A DNA stretch of 64,000 nucleotides from Streptomyces aureocirculatus (lineage in GTDB: Bacteria; Actinomycetota; Actinomycetes; Streptomycetales; Streptomycetaceae). This document shows positions 19,667 through 28,012 of this stretch, piece after piece (the stretch's first letter is position 1; every line of letters starts with the position of its first letter). The stretch spans positions 124,001-188,000 of the forward strand of contig NZ_JOAP01000007.1 in assembly GCF_000720475.1 (NCBI RefSeq), written 5' to 3'. Below the pieces are notes generated by a model. It searched no databases, was not told where the DNA came from, and was given only the letters and a program-made list of their open reading frames with translations. Position numbers and translations under genes: made by a program.

Positions 19667-20872
19667 GTGAACAGCACTGAAGGTGCCCGCGATATCGACC
19701 TGGCCGCACCCAAGAACGGTGACGGTCTCCCGGACGTAAGTCTCGATCAAGCGCACTCGCCGCAGAAAGTTCTGGCGCACGGTGATCTCCTGCGACGATT
19801 CGTGGCAGACGAAGAGATCAAACCGGTCCACATGCGGATCGGCATCATGGGCGCCTGCAATATGCGTTGCAATTTCTGCAACTTCCATTCACCGAACGAG
19901 GAGCAGTTCTACGACCTGTTCTCGTTCAAGGACTCCCTCACCACCGACAAGGCGATCACCCTGCTCAAGGAGTTCGCCGAGAACGAGGGCCGCGCCGTGA
20001 CGTTCTGCGGCAGCGGTGAGTGCACCATCCACCCGGGTTACGCCGACATCTGCCACGCCGGGCACGACTCCGGCCTGCGCATCGGCCTGATCACCAACGG
20101 CTCCCGGCTCGGCCGCCCCAAGGTCGCCGACTGTGTCACCGCGACCCACACCTGGGTGCGGGTCGGCATGAACGCGGGCACCGAGGCCACGTTCAACGAC
20201 ATCACCCGCGACCGCGAGCAGACGTTCTCCAAGTTCATCGGGACGATCGGCCATCTGCGCGACAACGCGGTCGCCCCGGACTTCCGCATCGGCTTCAACT
20301 ATGTGATCACGATGCAGAACTACCGCGAGATCCTGGCGGCGGCCCGCATCGCCCACGAGTCCGGTGCGCACTACGTCCGCTTCGAGCCGGAGTTCTACAG
20401 CGCGATGGGCCACGAGACCATCGAGTCCGTGATGGCGGAGATCTCCGGTTCGCTCACCGAGGCCGCGGCCCTGTCCACGGACGAGTTCGAGGTGTCGGTG
20501 CCGAAGCTGGACCGCGGCCCCATGGACCAGGTCGAGGAGGTCGAGGGCGACTTCGAGCGCTGCCACTACAGCCGCTTCGTGACGGCGGTGGGCGCCGACG
20601 GCCACCTCTACCCGTGCCCGCAGGTCCACCTCAACAGCCGGTACCGCATCGGTGACGTCGTCGACCTCGGCTACCCCACGGTCCTTGACGGCGGCCCGCG
20701 CGCCGAGTGGGAGTCCACCAACCCCAACCGCACGGACCTGTGCAAGTCGTGTTTCTACCGCCCGCAGAACGAACTCCTGGAGCTCCTGAAGCGCGGCCAG
20801 ATCAAACTGGACGAGGCGCTGGACGCGTACGCAGTCGAGGTCCCGGACACCTTGCACGCAGACTTCGTCTGA
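19667..20872 (+). CDS. Radical SAM protein with SPASM-like C-terminal cysteines
   Basis: 401 aa. GTG at 19667 is preferred because GGAGGGG lies just upstream; the in-frame GTG at 19655 would swallow it. Radical SAM cluster motif Cys64-x3-Cys68-x2-Cys71 (GACNMRCNFCNFH), with TFCGSGECTIHPGYAD and ITNGSRLG as the usual strand motifs. A C-terminal auxiliary-cluster region has Cys299, Cys317, Cys359 and Cys362 (YPCPQVHLNSRYRIGD, LCKSCFYR). SPASM/twitch proteins include peptide maturases and radical dehydrogenases such as BtrN of aminocyclitol biosynthesis. No precursor peptide is seen nearby, so small-molecule oxidation or a rearrangement is more likely. First gene of the cluster. Confidence 0.87.
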   Translation: MNSTEGARDIDLAAPKNGDGLPDVSLDQAHSPQKVLAHGDLLRRFVADEEIKPVHMRIGIMGACNMRCNFCNFHSPNEEQFYDLFSFKDSLTTDKAITLLKEFAENEGRAVTFCGSGECTIHPGYADICHAGHDSGLRIGLITNGSRLGRPKVADCVTATHTWVRVGMNAGTEATFNDITRDREQTFSKFIGTIGHLRDNAVAPDFRIGFNYVITMQNYREILAAARIAHESGAHYVRFEPEFYSAMGHETIESVMAEISGSLTEAAALSTDEFEVSVPKLDRGPMDQVEEVEGDFERCHYSRFVTAVGADGHLYPCPQVHLNSRYRIGDVVDLGYPTVLDGGPRAEWESTNPNRTDLCKSCFYRPQNELLELLKRGQIKLDEALDAYAVEVPDTLHADFV

Positions 20873-20914
20873 GTCCTGCCCATCCGCCCGCCCCGTTCCC
20901 CTCCCCGTCCCGGC

Positions 20915-20998
20915 GCAGTTCCAGCCCGTGCCGGAGCAGTTCCAGCCCGTGCCGGAGCAGTTCCAGCCCGTGCCGGTGCACTTTCAGCCCGTCCGGCG
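20915..20998. repeat. 21-bp tandem repeat, four units
   Basis: Units begin at 20915, 20936, 20957 and 20978; the consensus is GCAGTTCCAGCCCGTGCCGG plus one base. The first three are nearly identical and the fourth is diverged. They lie 40 bp after the radical SAM stop codon and run into a Streptomyces intergenic repeat. No spacers, so not a CRISPR. Confidence 0.85.
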
Positions 20999-21085
20999 TT
21001 TGAGGACAAGGCGCGAAGCGCCGAAAAGGGGGGGCCCGGGGGGCGCAGCCCCCCGGTTCGGGAAGGGGCGGGCCCGGGGCGCCCC
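20985..21085. repeat. Streptomyces-type intergenic repeat and hairpin
   Basis: Contains GTCCGGCGTTTGAGGAC followed by GGCGCGAAGCGCC and GGGGGGCGCAGCCCCCC-type palindromes. I recognise this as a sequence dispersed between genes in Streptomyces genomes. It can form strong transcript hairpins and may attenuate read-through from the radical SAM gene into the fusion gene. Confidence 0.6.
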
Positions 21086-21130
21086 GCGAGGGCCAGCCAC
21101 CCGCACACTCACAGGAGCGATCGCACCCGC

Positions 21131-23401
21131 ATGCAGACCACCCACGTGCGCCGCCTGCTCGGAGCCGAACCCACCCTGCGCCCCACCCCACCCCTCTCCG
21201 ACGCCCCCGCGCACACCGCCTGGTCCCGCGGGGTCCGAGCGGTCGTGGAGCGCCTGGCCCGCGTCGAACGCGCCCCGCTGGAGATCACCGCCGTCGACAC
21301 CACCGTCGCCGACGGCCTGCGGCGCGAACGCCTGACCCTCAACTCCCCGTCGCGGGGCGCCTTCCAGGGCACCCTGCTCGCGCCGCCCGACACCACCGCC
21401 CCCGCCCCCGCCGTCCTGGTCCTCGGCGGCAAGAACGCCCGCCTGGAGCAGCTCACCGGTGAGAGCCCGCCGGACTTCCCCGACCGGAACGTCGCCGAGC
21501 ACCTCGCCCGGTCCGGGTTCGTCACGCTGACCTTCGAGCACGGCATCGGCGGTGGCCTCGACGAACAGCGGCGCGCCGGGCGCGAGGAGGGCGCGCTGCT
21601 GGCGCACGCCTTCGCCCTCACCGGCCGCTCGCTCCTCGGCGCCCTTGTCGGCGACACCCTGGGCGCCCTCGACGTCCTCACCTCGCACCGTCTCGTCGAC
21701 GCCGACCGCGTGGGCCTGTTCGGGCACAGCCTGGGCGCGGCCGTCGCCCTGCACACCGCGCTCCTCGCACCGCGCCCGCTGCCGGTGTGCGCGGCCAGCC
21801 ACCTCGGCAGCTATCCGGCGCTGTACGAACGGCTCCTGACCGGGTACGAGGGCGCGGTCCTGCCGGGCATCCTGGAGTACGCCGACCTGGGCGACCTCTA
21901 CGCCGCGCTCGCCCCGGCCCCGCTGCACCTGCAGTTCGGCACCGACGACGCCTACCTGGAACCGGCCGACGCCCGCGCCGCCGCCGGCATCGTCCGCCGC
22001 GGCTACCGGGCGGCGGCCGCCACGGACCGCCTCGACGTGCGTGAACTCCCCATGGGGCACGGCACACACGTACGGCACGCGGCCGACTTCTTCGCCCGCG
22101 CCCTGAGCCGCGGGGCCGAGGCGTCCGGGGCGTCCGGGGCGGTCGGCGACGTGCCCGCCCAGCGCGTCCACTTCGGGGTGGCCGAACGCCGCGCCGTCCT
22201 CGACCGGGTCGACGCCGCGCTCGCCTCCGGCCACCTCACGCAGGGCCCGGGGCTCGCCCGCTTCGAGGAGCTCTCACGGACCTGGACGGGGCGCGAGGGC
22301 GTGGCGGTCGCCTCCGGTGCGGCCGCTCTGGAGATCGCCCTGCGCATCGTCGGGGTGGCGGGACGCACCGTGCTCGTACCGGTCAACACGTTCTTCGCCA
22401 CGGCGGCGGCCGCCGTGCGGGCGGGGGCGCGGGTACGGTTCGTCGACATCGAGCTCGACGGGCTCGGCATCGACCCGGACGCCCTGCGCGCGGCGCTCGA
22501 CCGCCATCCGGACACGGCGGCCGTCCTTCCCGTGCACATCGGCGGTATCGTCTCGCCCGCACTCGACGACGTGATCTCCCTGTGCGAGCGGCGGGGCGTC
22601 GCGGTCGTGGAGGACGCCGCGCACGCGCTCGGCACGACCCTCGGCGACCGGTTCGCGGGTGCCTTCGGGCGGTTCGGCGCGTTCTCCTTCTTCCCCACGA
22701 AGGTCGCGGTGAGCGGCGAGGGCGGCCTGGTGACGTGCGCGAACGCCGAGGACGCGGAGCAGGTGCGGCGCTGGCGCGACCACGGCAAGAGCGCCCAGGG
22801 CTCGACCCTGCACGACCGCCCTGGCGGCAACTGGCGCATGAGCGAACTGCACGCCGCCGTCGGCACGGTGGACCTGGAGCGGTTCGACGACACGCTGGCC
22901 GCGCGGCGCGCACTCGCCTACGAGTACGACGAGTTGCTGGCCGACGTGCCCGGCGTCCGTGCCCACACGGTGCCCGCCGCAGTGCACAGCAACTACTACA
23001 AGTACCTCGCCTATCTGGACGCCCCCGTGGACCGGGCCCTCCTGAAGAAGCGGCTGCGCGAACGGCACGGGGTGTCCCTCGCGGGTGAGGTGTACGACCA
23101 TTTGCTGTGCGACCAGCCGTACTTCGCGTCGGCGGAGGCGACACGTACCGAAGTGGGGGCGGGAGCCGGAGCGGGGGCGGGGACCGGAGCGGGGGCGGGG
23201 ACCGGAGCAGGCGCGGGGACCGGAGCAGGCGCGGGGACCGGAGCAGGCGCGGGGACCGGAGCAGGCGCGCCCGTCGTCGACGGGCCGTTCGAGCAGGCCC
23301 GCTGGTTCGCGCGGCACCACATCGCCCTGCCGCTGTATCCGACGCTCACCCGCGCCGAACAGCTCCGGGTGGTCGAAGCGCTGCGCGGCGAGCTGTCGTG
23401 A
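21131..23401 (+). CDS. Alpha/beta hydrolase fused to DegT/DnrJ/EryC1-type PLP aminotransferase
   Basis: 756 aa, ATG at 21131 with AGGAGCGA upstream. Residues about 1-335 are an alpha/beta hydrolase: nucleophile Ser200 in GLFGHSLGAA, a strand with LQFGTDDAYLEP, and catalytic His candidates 310/313 in MGHGTH. Residues about 345-756 are a DegT-family aminotransferase: ASGAAALEIALRI, VNTFFATAAAA, VVEDAAHALGT, then FSFFPTKVAVSGEGG whose Lys524 should bind PLP, GGNWRMSELHAAVG, and SNYYKYLAYL. Both active sites look intact. Near residues 675-715 an Ala-Gly-Thr repeat interrupts the aminotransferase C-terminal part. The fusion implies that acyl or lactone hydrolysis and transamination act on one intermediate. 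Confidence 0.86.
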   Translation: MQTTHVRRLLGAEPTLRPTPPLSDAPAHTAWSRGVRAVVERLARVERAPLEITAVDTTVADGLRRERLTLNSPSRGAFQGTLLAPPDTTAPAPAVLVLGGKNARLEQLTGESPPDFPDRNVAEHLARSGFVTLTFEHGIGGGLDEQRRAGREEGALLAHAFALTGRSLLGALVGDTLGALDVLTSHRLVDADRVGLFGHSLGAAVALHTALLAPRPLPVCAASHLGSYPALYERLLTGYEGAVLPGILEYADLGDLYAALAPAPLHLQFGTDDAYLEPADARAAAGIVRRGYRAAAATDRLDVRELPMGHGTHVRHAADFFARALSRGAEASGASGAVGDVPAQRVHFGVAERRAVLDRVDAALASGHLTQGPGLARFEELSRTWTGREGVAVASGAAALEIALRIVGVAGRTVLVPVNTFFATAAAAVRAGARVRFVDIELDGLGIDPDALRAALDRHPDTAAVLPVHIGGIVSPALDDVISLCERRGVAVVEDAAHALGTTLGDRFAGAFGRFGAFSFFPTKVAVSGEGGLVTCANAEDAEQVRRWRDHGKSAQGSTLHDRPGGNWRMSELHAAVGTVDLERFDDTLAARRALAYEYDELLADVPGVRAHTVPAAVHSNYYKYLAYLDAPVDRALLKKRLRERHGVSLAGEVYDHLLCDQPYFASAEATRTEVGAGAGAGAGTGAGAGTGAGAGTGAGAGTGAGAGTGAGAPVVDGPFEQARWFARHHIALPLYPTLTRAEQLRVVEALRGELS
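23160..23275. repeat. 18-bp in-frame tandem repeat inside the fusion gene
   Basis: About six units of an 18-bp sequence (GGACCGGAGCAGGCGCGG in the right-hand copies, a G-richer version on the left), encoding repeated Gly-Thr-Gly-Ala-Gly-Ala. The 18-bp period keeps the frame. It falls between the Cys-Asp-Gln-Pro-Tyr-Phe segment and the conserved FARHHIALPLYPTLT end of the aminotransferase, a likely surface loop. Confidence 0.8.
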
Positions 23402-24777
23402 CGGCGCCGTACGCAGGGGGGCCACTCGACGGCGAACTCCCGGGGGAACCAGGCAGACAAGAGCAGGGGACGCCGGGCGTCCACGCGTTCCGCAGGGGCG
23501 AATGGCAGCCGTCCCTGGACACCGCCCCCCTGCCGGGCCCCGCGGGCACCCGCCTCGCGCTCGTCCCGCACATCGTCGCCCACTCCGACCGCCGCTGGTG
23601 GGACACCGTCCACCACGGCCTGCCCCCGCTCACCGACCGCCGTGAACGCGTACTCGCCGCCCTTGAGTTGTTCCGGCACGGCACCGTCACGGTCGGCGGC
23701 CTGGGACCGCAGAGCGCGGCCGGGTTCCGGACGGCGCTGTGGGAGAGCGCGGGCCTGCCGGGCCCCCTCGTCGACCGCTGGGGCGCGCTGCTCCACGACG
23801 GTGCCGCCCGTCGCGGGGCCGCCGTGCCCGACGAGGCACTCGCCCTGGTGTCCCTGCCCGGCAACACGTTCACCTGCCTGGACTCCGTCCTCGACGAGGC
23901 CGAGCGGTCCGCGTGCGTCTGGGTGCGTCCCAGCCGCCGCGAGCCGTTCTCCGCCGCCCGCCTGGTCGCCGCCCTCCTCGCCGTGGGCTGGCCCCCGCAG
24001 CGCCTCGCCCTGTACCCCACCGAACAGCGCGTCCTGCACGGCCTGATCGGCCTGACCGACCGGCACGTGGTGTACGGCGGCGCGGGCCTCGCGGCTTCGG
24101 TACGGGACTCGGCGGCGCTCACGCTGCACGGGCCAGGGCGCGGCTGCGCCCTCGTGCCGCCGCCCGACCCGGCCCGTGCCGACGGTGGCGGTTCCGGCCC
24201 ACTCGCCATCGCCGACACGGTGGCCTGGCTGCTGCCGCTGGTCGCCGCGGACTCGGGCCGGTTCTGCAGCAACGTACGCACCGTCGTGTGCGTGGACCAC
24301 GACCCGGAACCCCTGGCGAAGGCCCTCGCGACGGCGCTCGACGCGCTGCACCCCGGCCCCGCCCCCGACCCCGCGGAACCGCACTGGCCGCTGACCGCCT
24401 TCCGCGATCCCGCCGAGGCAGAGCGCGCCGTCGCCTCCGTACTCGACCGGTTGCGCCCCGGCGACCGGGTCCTCACCCGCGAGCCCGCCCTCGTACGCGG
24501 CGCCCGCGGGGACCTCTTCGCACGCCCGCTGCTCGCGCTGCTGCACGGCCGCGGCGACGGCGGTCTCGGTGACGGCGGCCTCGGCGTCGGCAGTATCGGC
24601 GACGAGGGCCTTGGCGACGACGGTCTCGGTGACAAGGCGCGCCATCCGCTCGCCGGACACGAGGTCCCCTTCCCCTTCGCCGCCGTGCTCGGCGCAGGCG
24701 CCGACGCCGCGCGCGCCCTCGCCGACGACTCCCTGTTCGTGTACCGACCGCCGGCGGCACCAGGAGAACAGCCATGA
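23398..24777 (+). CDS. LuxC-like acyl-CoA/acyl-protein reductase (aldehyde dehydrogenase fold)
   Basis: 459 aa from GTG at 23398, which overlaps the fusion gene's stop (GTGA). Similarity is to the LuxC-type reductase branch of the aldehyde dehydrogenase fold: LVSLPGNTFTCLDSVLDEAE, WVRPSRREPFSAARLVAALL, and the catalytic-Cys region SGRFCSNVRTVV with Cys290. LuxC takes an acyl group from a LuxE-type ligase and reduces it to the aldehyde with NADPH. The next gene encodes a LuxE-like enzyme, coupled by ATGA, which strongly supports this pairing. A Gly/Asp/Leu-rich repeat (GDGGLGDGGLG) near residues 390-415 is an in-frame expansion. Substrate unknown. Confidence 0.75.
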   Translation: MTAPYAGGPLDGELPGEPGRQEQGTPGVHAFRRGEWQPSLDTAPLPGPAGTRLALVPHIVAHSDRRWWDTVHHGLPPLTDRRERVLAALELFRHGTVTVGGLGPQSAAGFRTALWESAGLPGPLVDRWGALLHDGAARRGAAVPDEALALVSLPGNTFTCLDSVLDEAERSACVWVRPSRREPFSAARLVAALLAVGWPPQRLALYPTEQRVLHGLIGLTDRHVVYGGAGLAASVRDSAALTLHGPGRGCALVPPPDPARADGGGSGPLAIADTVAWLLPLVAADSGRFCSNVRTVVCVDHDPEPLAKALATALDALHPGPAPDPAEPHWPLTAFRDPAEAERAVASVLDRLRPGDRVLTREPALVRGARGDLFARPLLALLHGRGDGGLGDGGLGVGSIGDEGLGDDGLGDKARHPLAGHEVPFPFAAVLGAGADAARALADDSLFVYRPPAAPGEQP

Positions 24778-25922
24778 CCACCTCGTCCCGGGCGGAGCAC
24801 GCCCCGCAGGTCACCTTCGACACCCTGTACGACACCCTGCGCGAGCGCGTGCCCGAGCTGGCCGTGGACCTCGACACGTGGACGCGCCGCATGATGCGCT
24901 GGCACTTCGAGCCGGAGACGGGCTCCCCGTTCTGGGTCGGCCGCAGGGACAGGCTCGGCTTCGACCCGCTCACGGACGTCGACGGCTTCGCGGCCCTTGA
25001 GCTCTTCGGGCTCTTCGACAAGGGCGAACTGCGGGCCGCGAGCGCCCTCGACCTGCGCCCGCGCGGCTACCGGGACCGGCCGTTCCGGGTCTTCGAGACG
25101 GGCGGCACCACCGGTGCGCCCTGCCGTATCGTGAACGTGACGCGGCTCGCGTACGACGTGGAGATCTACCGGACCGTCCTGGAGGCGCGCGGCGTCGCGG
25201 GCGGCGACGTCCTCGCGATGACACCGAGCGGCCCGCACGCGTACGGGCACTTCGTGGAGGGCCTCGCCGACAGTTGGTGCGGCGCGGTGTACGCCATCGA
25301 CTTCGACCCGCGCTGGGTGAAGGCGTCCCTGCGCGCGGGCGGCGAGGCGGACGCGTACACCTCGCACCTGGTGGAGCAGACCCTGACCCTGCTGACCGCC
25401 GAGCGTCCCTCGCTCCTGTTCACCACCTCGCGGCTGCTCCTCGAACTCGCCATGCGGCTGCCACGGCCGCTGCACACCTACGGCATCCGCGCGGTGTGCA
25501 CGGGCGGCACCACGTGCTCCGCCGCCGAGGCCGCCTTCCTGCGCCAGGAGCACCTCGACGGCGTGCAGTGGATCGACACGTACGGCAACACCCTGGCCGG
25601 CCATGCCCTACAGGCCGACGCGGTGCCGGGGGCGCCCGCGCCGCCCGGCGGCACCGGCCACTCCTACCATCTGCCACCGCCCTTCGCGGTCCTGGAGGTC
25701 GTCTACCCCGCCGATCCCTGGCGCGTGGTACCCGTGGGCGAGCGGGGGCGCGTGCGCGTCACCACCCTCCTGGAGGACCTCTTCCTGCCCAACCTCCTGG
25801 AACGGGACAGCGCGATCAGGACAGGTCCGCACCCCTGGTTCCCCTGGGAGGGCGTGGCCGCGGTCCAGGTCTTCCGCGACGGCCTGACCGGGCCGCACGG
25901 GGCCGTCGAAGGCGTCTACTGA
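24774..25922 (+). CDS. LuxE-like adenylate-forming acyl-protein synthetase
   Basis: 382 aa, start overlapping the LuxC-like stop by 4 nt (ATGA). Adenylate-forming signature FETGGTTGAPCRI (glycine-rich loop near residues 109-117), then LAMTPSGPHAYGHFVEG, VCTGGTTCSAAEAAFLR and WIDTYGNTLAG. These match the LuxE/phenylacetate-CoA-ligase-like group; the protein is shorter than true CoA ligases and lacks their full C-terminal domain. The role would be to activate a carboxylic acid with ATP and pass the acyl group to the LuxC partner for reduction. Together the two genes amount to a carboxylate-to-aldehyde module feeding the aminotransferase next door. Confidence 0.78.
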   Translation: MTTSSRAEHAPQVTFDTLYDTLRERVPELAVDLDTWTRRMMRWHFEPETGSPFWVGRRDRLGFDPLTDVDGFAALELFGLFDKGELRAASALDLRPRGYRDRPFRVFETGGTTGAPCRIVNVTRLAYDVEIYRTVLEARGVAGGDVLAMTPSGPHAYGHFVEGLADSWCGAVYAIDFDPRWVKASLRAGGEADAYTSHLVEQTLTLLTAERPSLLFTTSRLLLELAMRLPRPLHTYGIRAVCTGGTTCSAAEAAFLRQEHLDGVQWIDTYGNTLAGHALQADAVPGAPAPPGGTGHSYHLPPPFAVLEVVYPADPWRVVPVGERGRVRVTTLLEDLFLPNLLERDSAIRTGPHPWFPWEGVAAVQVFRDGLTGPHGAVEGVY

Positions 25923-25947
25923 CCATCCGCTGACGTTAGGACTCCTG

Positions 25948-26805
25948 GTGAATCTCTCGTCGAACGGCGTAGCCATACCCTTCTCCCCCGAGCTCTTCGG
26001 TCCGCTGCGCGCCACCGGCACGGATCCCCTGCCGGATCCGGGGACCCTGCGGGAGCAACTGCACGCGGACGGCTATCTGTATCTGCCGGGTTTCCTCGAC
26101 CGCGAGGAGGTCCTGCGGTTACGGGCCAGGTACTTCTCGCAGTTGCCCGCCGGATTCCTCGCGCCGGGCACGAGCGCGCGCGAGGGCGTGTTCTCCGGCC
26201 GGGTGCCGGAAGGGATGCCCGAGCACGGGGTGGCCGGGCACCCCGCGCACGCCTTCGTCCGCTCGGAGACCTTCGACCGCTTCCTCGACGATCCGCGCCT
26301 GCGCGGGCTGGCCGCCGGTCTGCTCGGCGGTGACGTCCGGATGCTGCCGCGCCGGATCCTGCGCCACTTCCACCGCGGGGTGCGCAGGGCCTCACGTGCC
26401 CATGTCGACTTCGACTACATGAACGAGGGCTCGCCACGGGTCGTCACGACGTGGATCCCCGTCGGCGACTGCCCGCCGGAGTCGGGTGCCCTCGTCTATC
26501 TGGAGGGCTCGCACCAACTGCCGGCCGCGGCGTACGAGTCCCTGCGGGACACCACGGACCGGCCGGGTGACCGCCGCCAGATCTGCCACGACCTGGAGTT
26601 CACCGCGCGCAGCCTGGACCGCCGCTGGCTGTGGACGGACTTCGCGGCGGGCGACCTCATGGTGCACCTGCCCCGCATCATCCACGCCTCCCTCGACGCG
26701 ACGACGGAGGCGATGCGGCTGTCCATAGACACCCGTTTCATGCGCCGGTCGGACGCGCCGGACCCGCGGTGGCTGCGGGCGTGGTCGGCGGACGACGGGG
26801 CCTGA
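25948..26805 (+). CDS. Phytanoyl-CoA dioxygenase (PhyH) family Fe(II)/2-oxoglutarate oxygenase
   Basis: 285 aa, GTG at 25948 after a 25-bp gap from the ligase gene. The 2-His-1-Asp iron site is visible: AHVDFDYMNEG (His-x-Asp) and PRIIHASLD (distal His). Upstream are PHYH-type EQLHADGYLYLPGFLDREEV and a Trp-rich segment before AAGDLMVHLP. Such enzymes hydroxylate, desaturate or epimerise small molecules and are frequent tailoring enzymes in Streptomyces clusters. The last 68 bp overlap the convergent Gfo/Idh/MocA gene on the other strand. Likely last gene of the plus-strand operon. Confidence 0.87.
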   Translation: MNLSSNGVAIPFSPELFGPLRATGTDPLPDPGTLREQLHADGYLYLPGFLDREEVLRLRARYFSQLPAGFLAPGTSAREGVFSGRVPEGMPEHGVAGHPAHAFVRSETFDRFLDDPRLRGLAAGLLGGDVRMLPRRILRHFHRGVRRASRAHVDFDYMNEGSPRVVTTWIPVGDCPPESGALVYLEGSHQLPAAAYESLRDTTDRPGDRRQICHDLEFTARSLDRRWLWTDFAAGDLMVHLPRIIHASLDATTEAMRLSIDTRFMRRSDAPDPRWLRAWSADDGA

Positions 26806-27865
26806 GCGGCGCGGTGTCCTCGGGGGCGGGCGGCGGCAGCCGGACGGGGGCGCAGTCCGCCGCGGCGGACTGCTCCGCGGCCACGATCACCTCGTCCACC
26901 AGGTGCCCCTGCGAGAGGGGGCACGCCGGGGGCCTGCCGTCGGCGATGGCTTCCAGGAAGTCGGCGATGAGCGGCTGATGGGGGTTGGGCGCGGGCGGAA
27001 GCATCCATTCCGCCTCTCTCCGCCCGCCTCCCACCGCCTCCGGGCCGCCCAGCGTCACCGCCGGTCCGCCCTGCGTCACCGCCGGTCCGCCCTGCGTCGC
27101 CGCACGGCAGCGCAGATGGCCCGAGTCCAGTGGGTCGAGCGTGTGGACTCGGCCGCCGCCGCTCACCTCGAAGCGGTCCACGGGGGGCGCGTCGCTCCAC
27201 TCCGCGAGCACCCGCGCCCGCAGGCCCGACGCCCACCGCAACTCCACGTCGGCCGACCGTTCGGCGCCCTCGGGGAAGCGGCGGTCCAGGCGGGCCCGCA
27301 CCTCGTCCGCCCGCCCGAACAGCAGGTGCAGCAGGTCGATTCGGTGACTCGCTGCGTCGGCGAGCACCCCGCCCCCGGACAGGGCGGGATCCGTACGCCA
27401 CCGCATCGGATGCCCGGGCCGGGGATCGAACGCGCACCGGAAGCGCACCTCGACGCGCTCAGGCGTGCTCCCTCTCAGCTCCTCGCGCAGGCGGTGCACG
27501 GCGGGCGCGAGCCTGCGGTAGTAGGCGACACCCGCACAGGGCCCGCCCTCGGCCTCGCGTACCGCACCCGTCCGCAACCCGCCTGCCAGCGGCTTCTCCA
27601 CGAGTACGGGAAGGCCCACGGCCAGCACCCGCCGCACCAGGGGGACATGGCGTACGACGGGCGTGGCCACGTACACCGCGTCCACGCCCCGGGTCAGGGA
27701 GCCCTCGTCGTCGGTGCCGTACGGCACCTCGTGGCGTGCGGCGACACGCGCGGCCCTGCGCCCGTCGCGGCCCCAGACGCGCACGGGTTCCTGCCCGAGC
27801 GCCCACAGCGCGGGCAGCACCCGCCGCTCCACGACATCGCCGTACCCGGCGACAGCCCATCTCAC
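26738..27865 (-). CDS. Gfo/Idh/MocA-family NAD(P)-dependent oxidoreductase
   Basis: 375 aa from GTG at 27865 with a GGCGAGGGCG purine stretch upstream; a longer frame upstream would only add a His-Pro repeat derived from a hexanucleotide tract. Rossmann start VRWAVAGYGDVVERRVLPAL, AVYVATPVVRHVPLVRR, and the catalytic EKPL motif (VLVEKPLAGG). A second half with GGGVLADAASHRIDLLHLLFG carries the usual Asp-x3-His pair. Oxidises sugars, cyclitols or imines, or reduces them. Transcribed towards the PhyH gene and downstream of the Zn alcohol dehydrogenase gene on the minus strand. Cluster membership is inferred from enzyme type and convergent overlap. Confidence 0.87.
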   Translation of the reverse strand: MRWAVAGYGDVVERRVLPALWALGQEPVRVWGRDGRRAARVAARHEVPYGTDDEGSLTRGVDAVYVATPVVRHVPLVRRVLAVGLPVLVEKPLAGGLRTGAVREAEGGPCAGVAYYRRLAPAVHRLREELRGSTPERVEVRFRCAFDPRPGHPMRWRTDPALSGGGVLADAASHRIDLLHLLFGRADEVRARLDRRFPEGAERSADVELRWASGLRARVLAEWSDAPPVDRFEVSGGGRVHTLDPLDSGHLRCRAATQGGPAVTQGGPAVTLGGPEAVGGGRREAEWMLPPAPNPHQPLIADFLEAIADGRPPACPLSQGHLVDEVIVAAEQSAAADCAPVRLPPPAPEDTAPLRPRRPPTTPAATAGPARPTGA

Positions 27866-27904
27866 CGCCCTCGCCCCCGCCTTCTCGCCCGCGTCCACGC
27901 CCAC

Positions 27905-28012
27905 GCCCGCGCGCGGGTGCGGGTGCGGGTGCGGGTGCCCTGCCCACACTGGTCACGCACGGCACGCCCGCACCCCTCCCTCTCCCTCTCCCTCTCCCTC
28001 TCCCTCTCCCTC
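27905..28012. repeat. Two hexanucleotide microsatellites
   Basis: A GTGCGG-type hexamer tract (about five units, 27909-27945) and a CTCCCT tract (about six units, 27976-28012) fill the gap between the alcohol dehydrogenase stop and the Gfo/Idh/MocA start. The second tract runs into the alcohol dehydrogenase stop codon. Polypurine-polypyrimidine tracts of this kind can form unusual DNA structures and change length by slippage. Confidence 0.8.

Noticed and set aside
19667..20872. RiPP maturase reading of the radical SAM gene
   Set aside because: No small precursor-peptide gene, peptidase or RRE-like gene nearby; the neighbours are small-molecule enzymes.
20915..20998. CRISPR-like 21-bp repeats
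   Set aside because: Units are directly contiguous with no unique spacers, and no cas genes are present.
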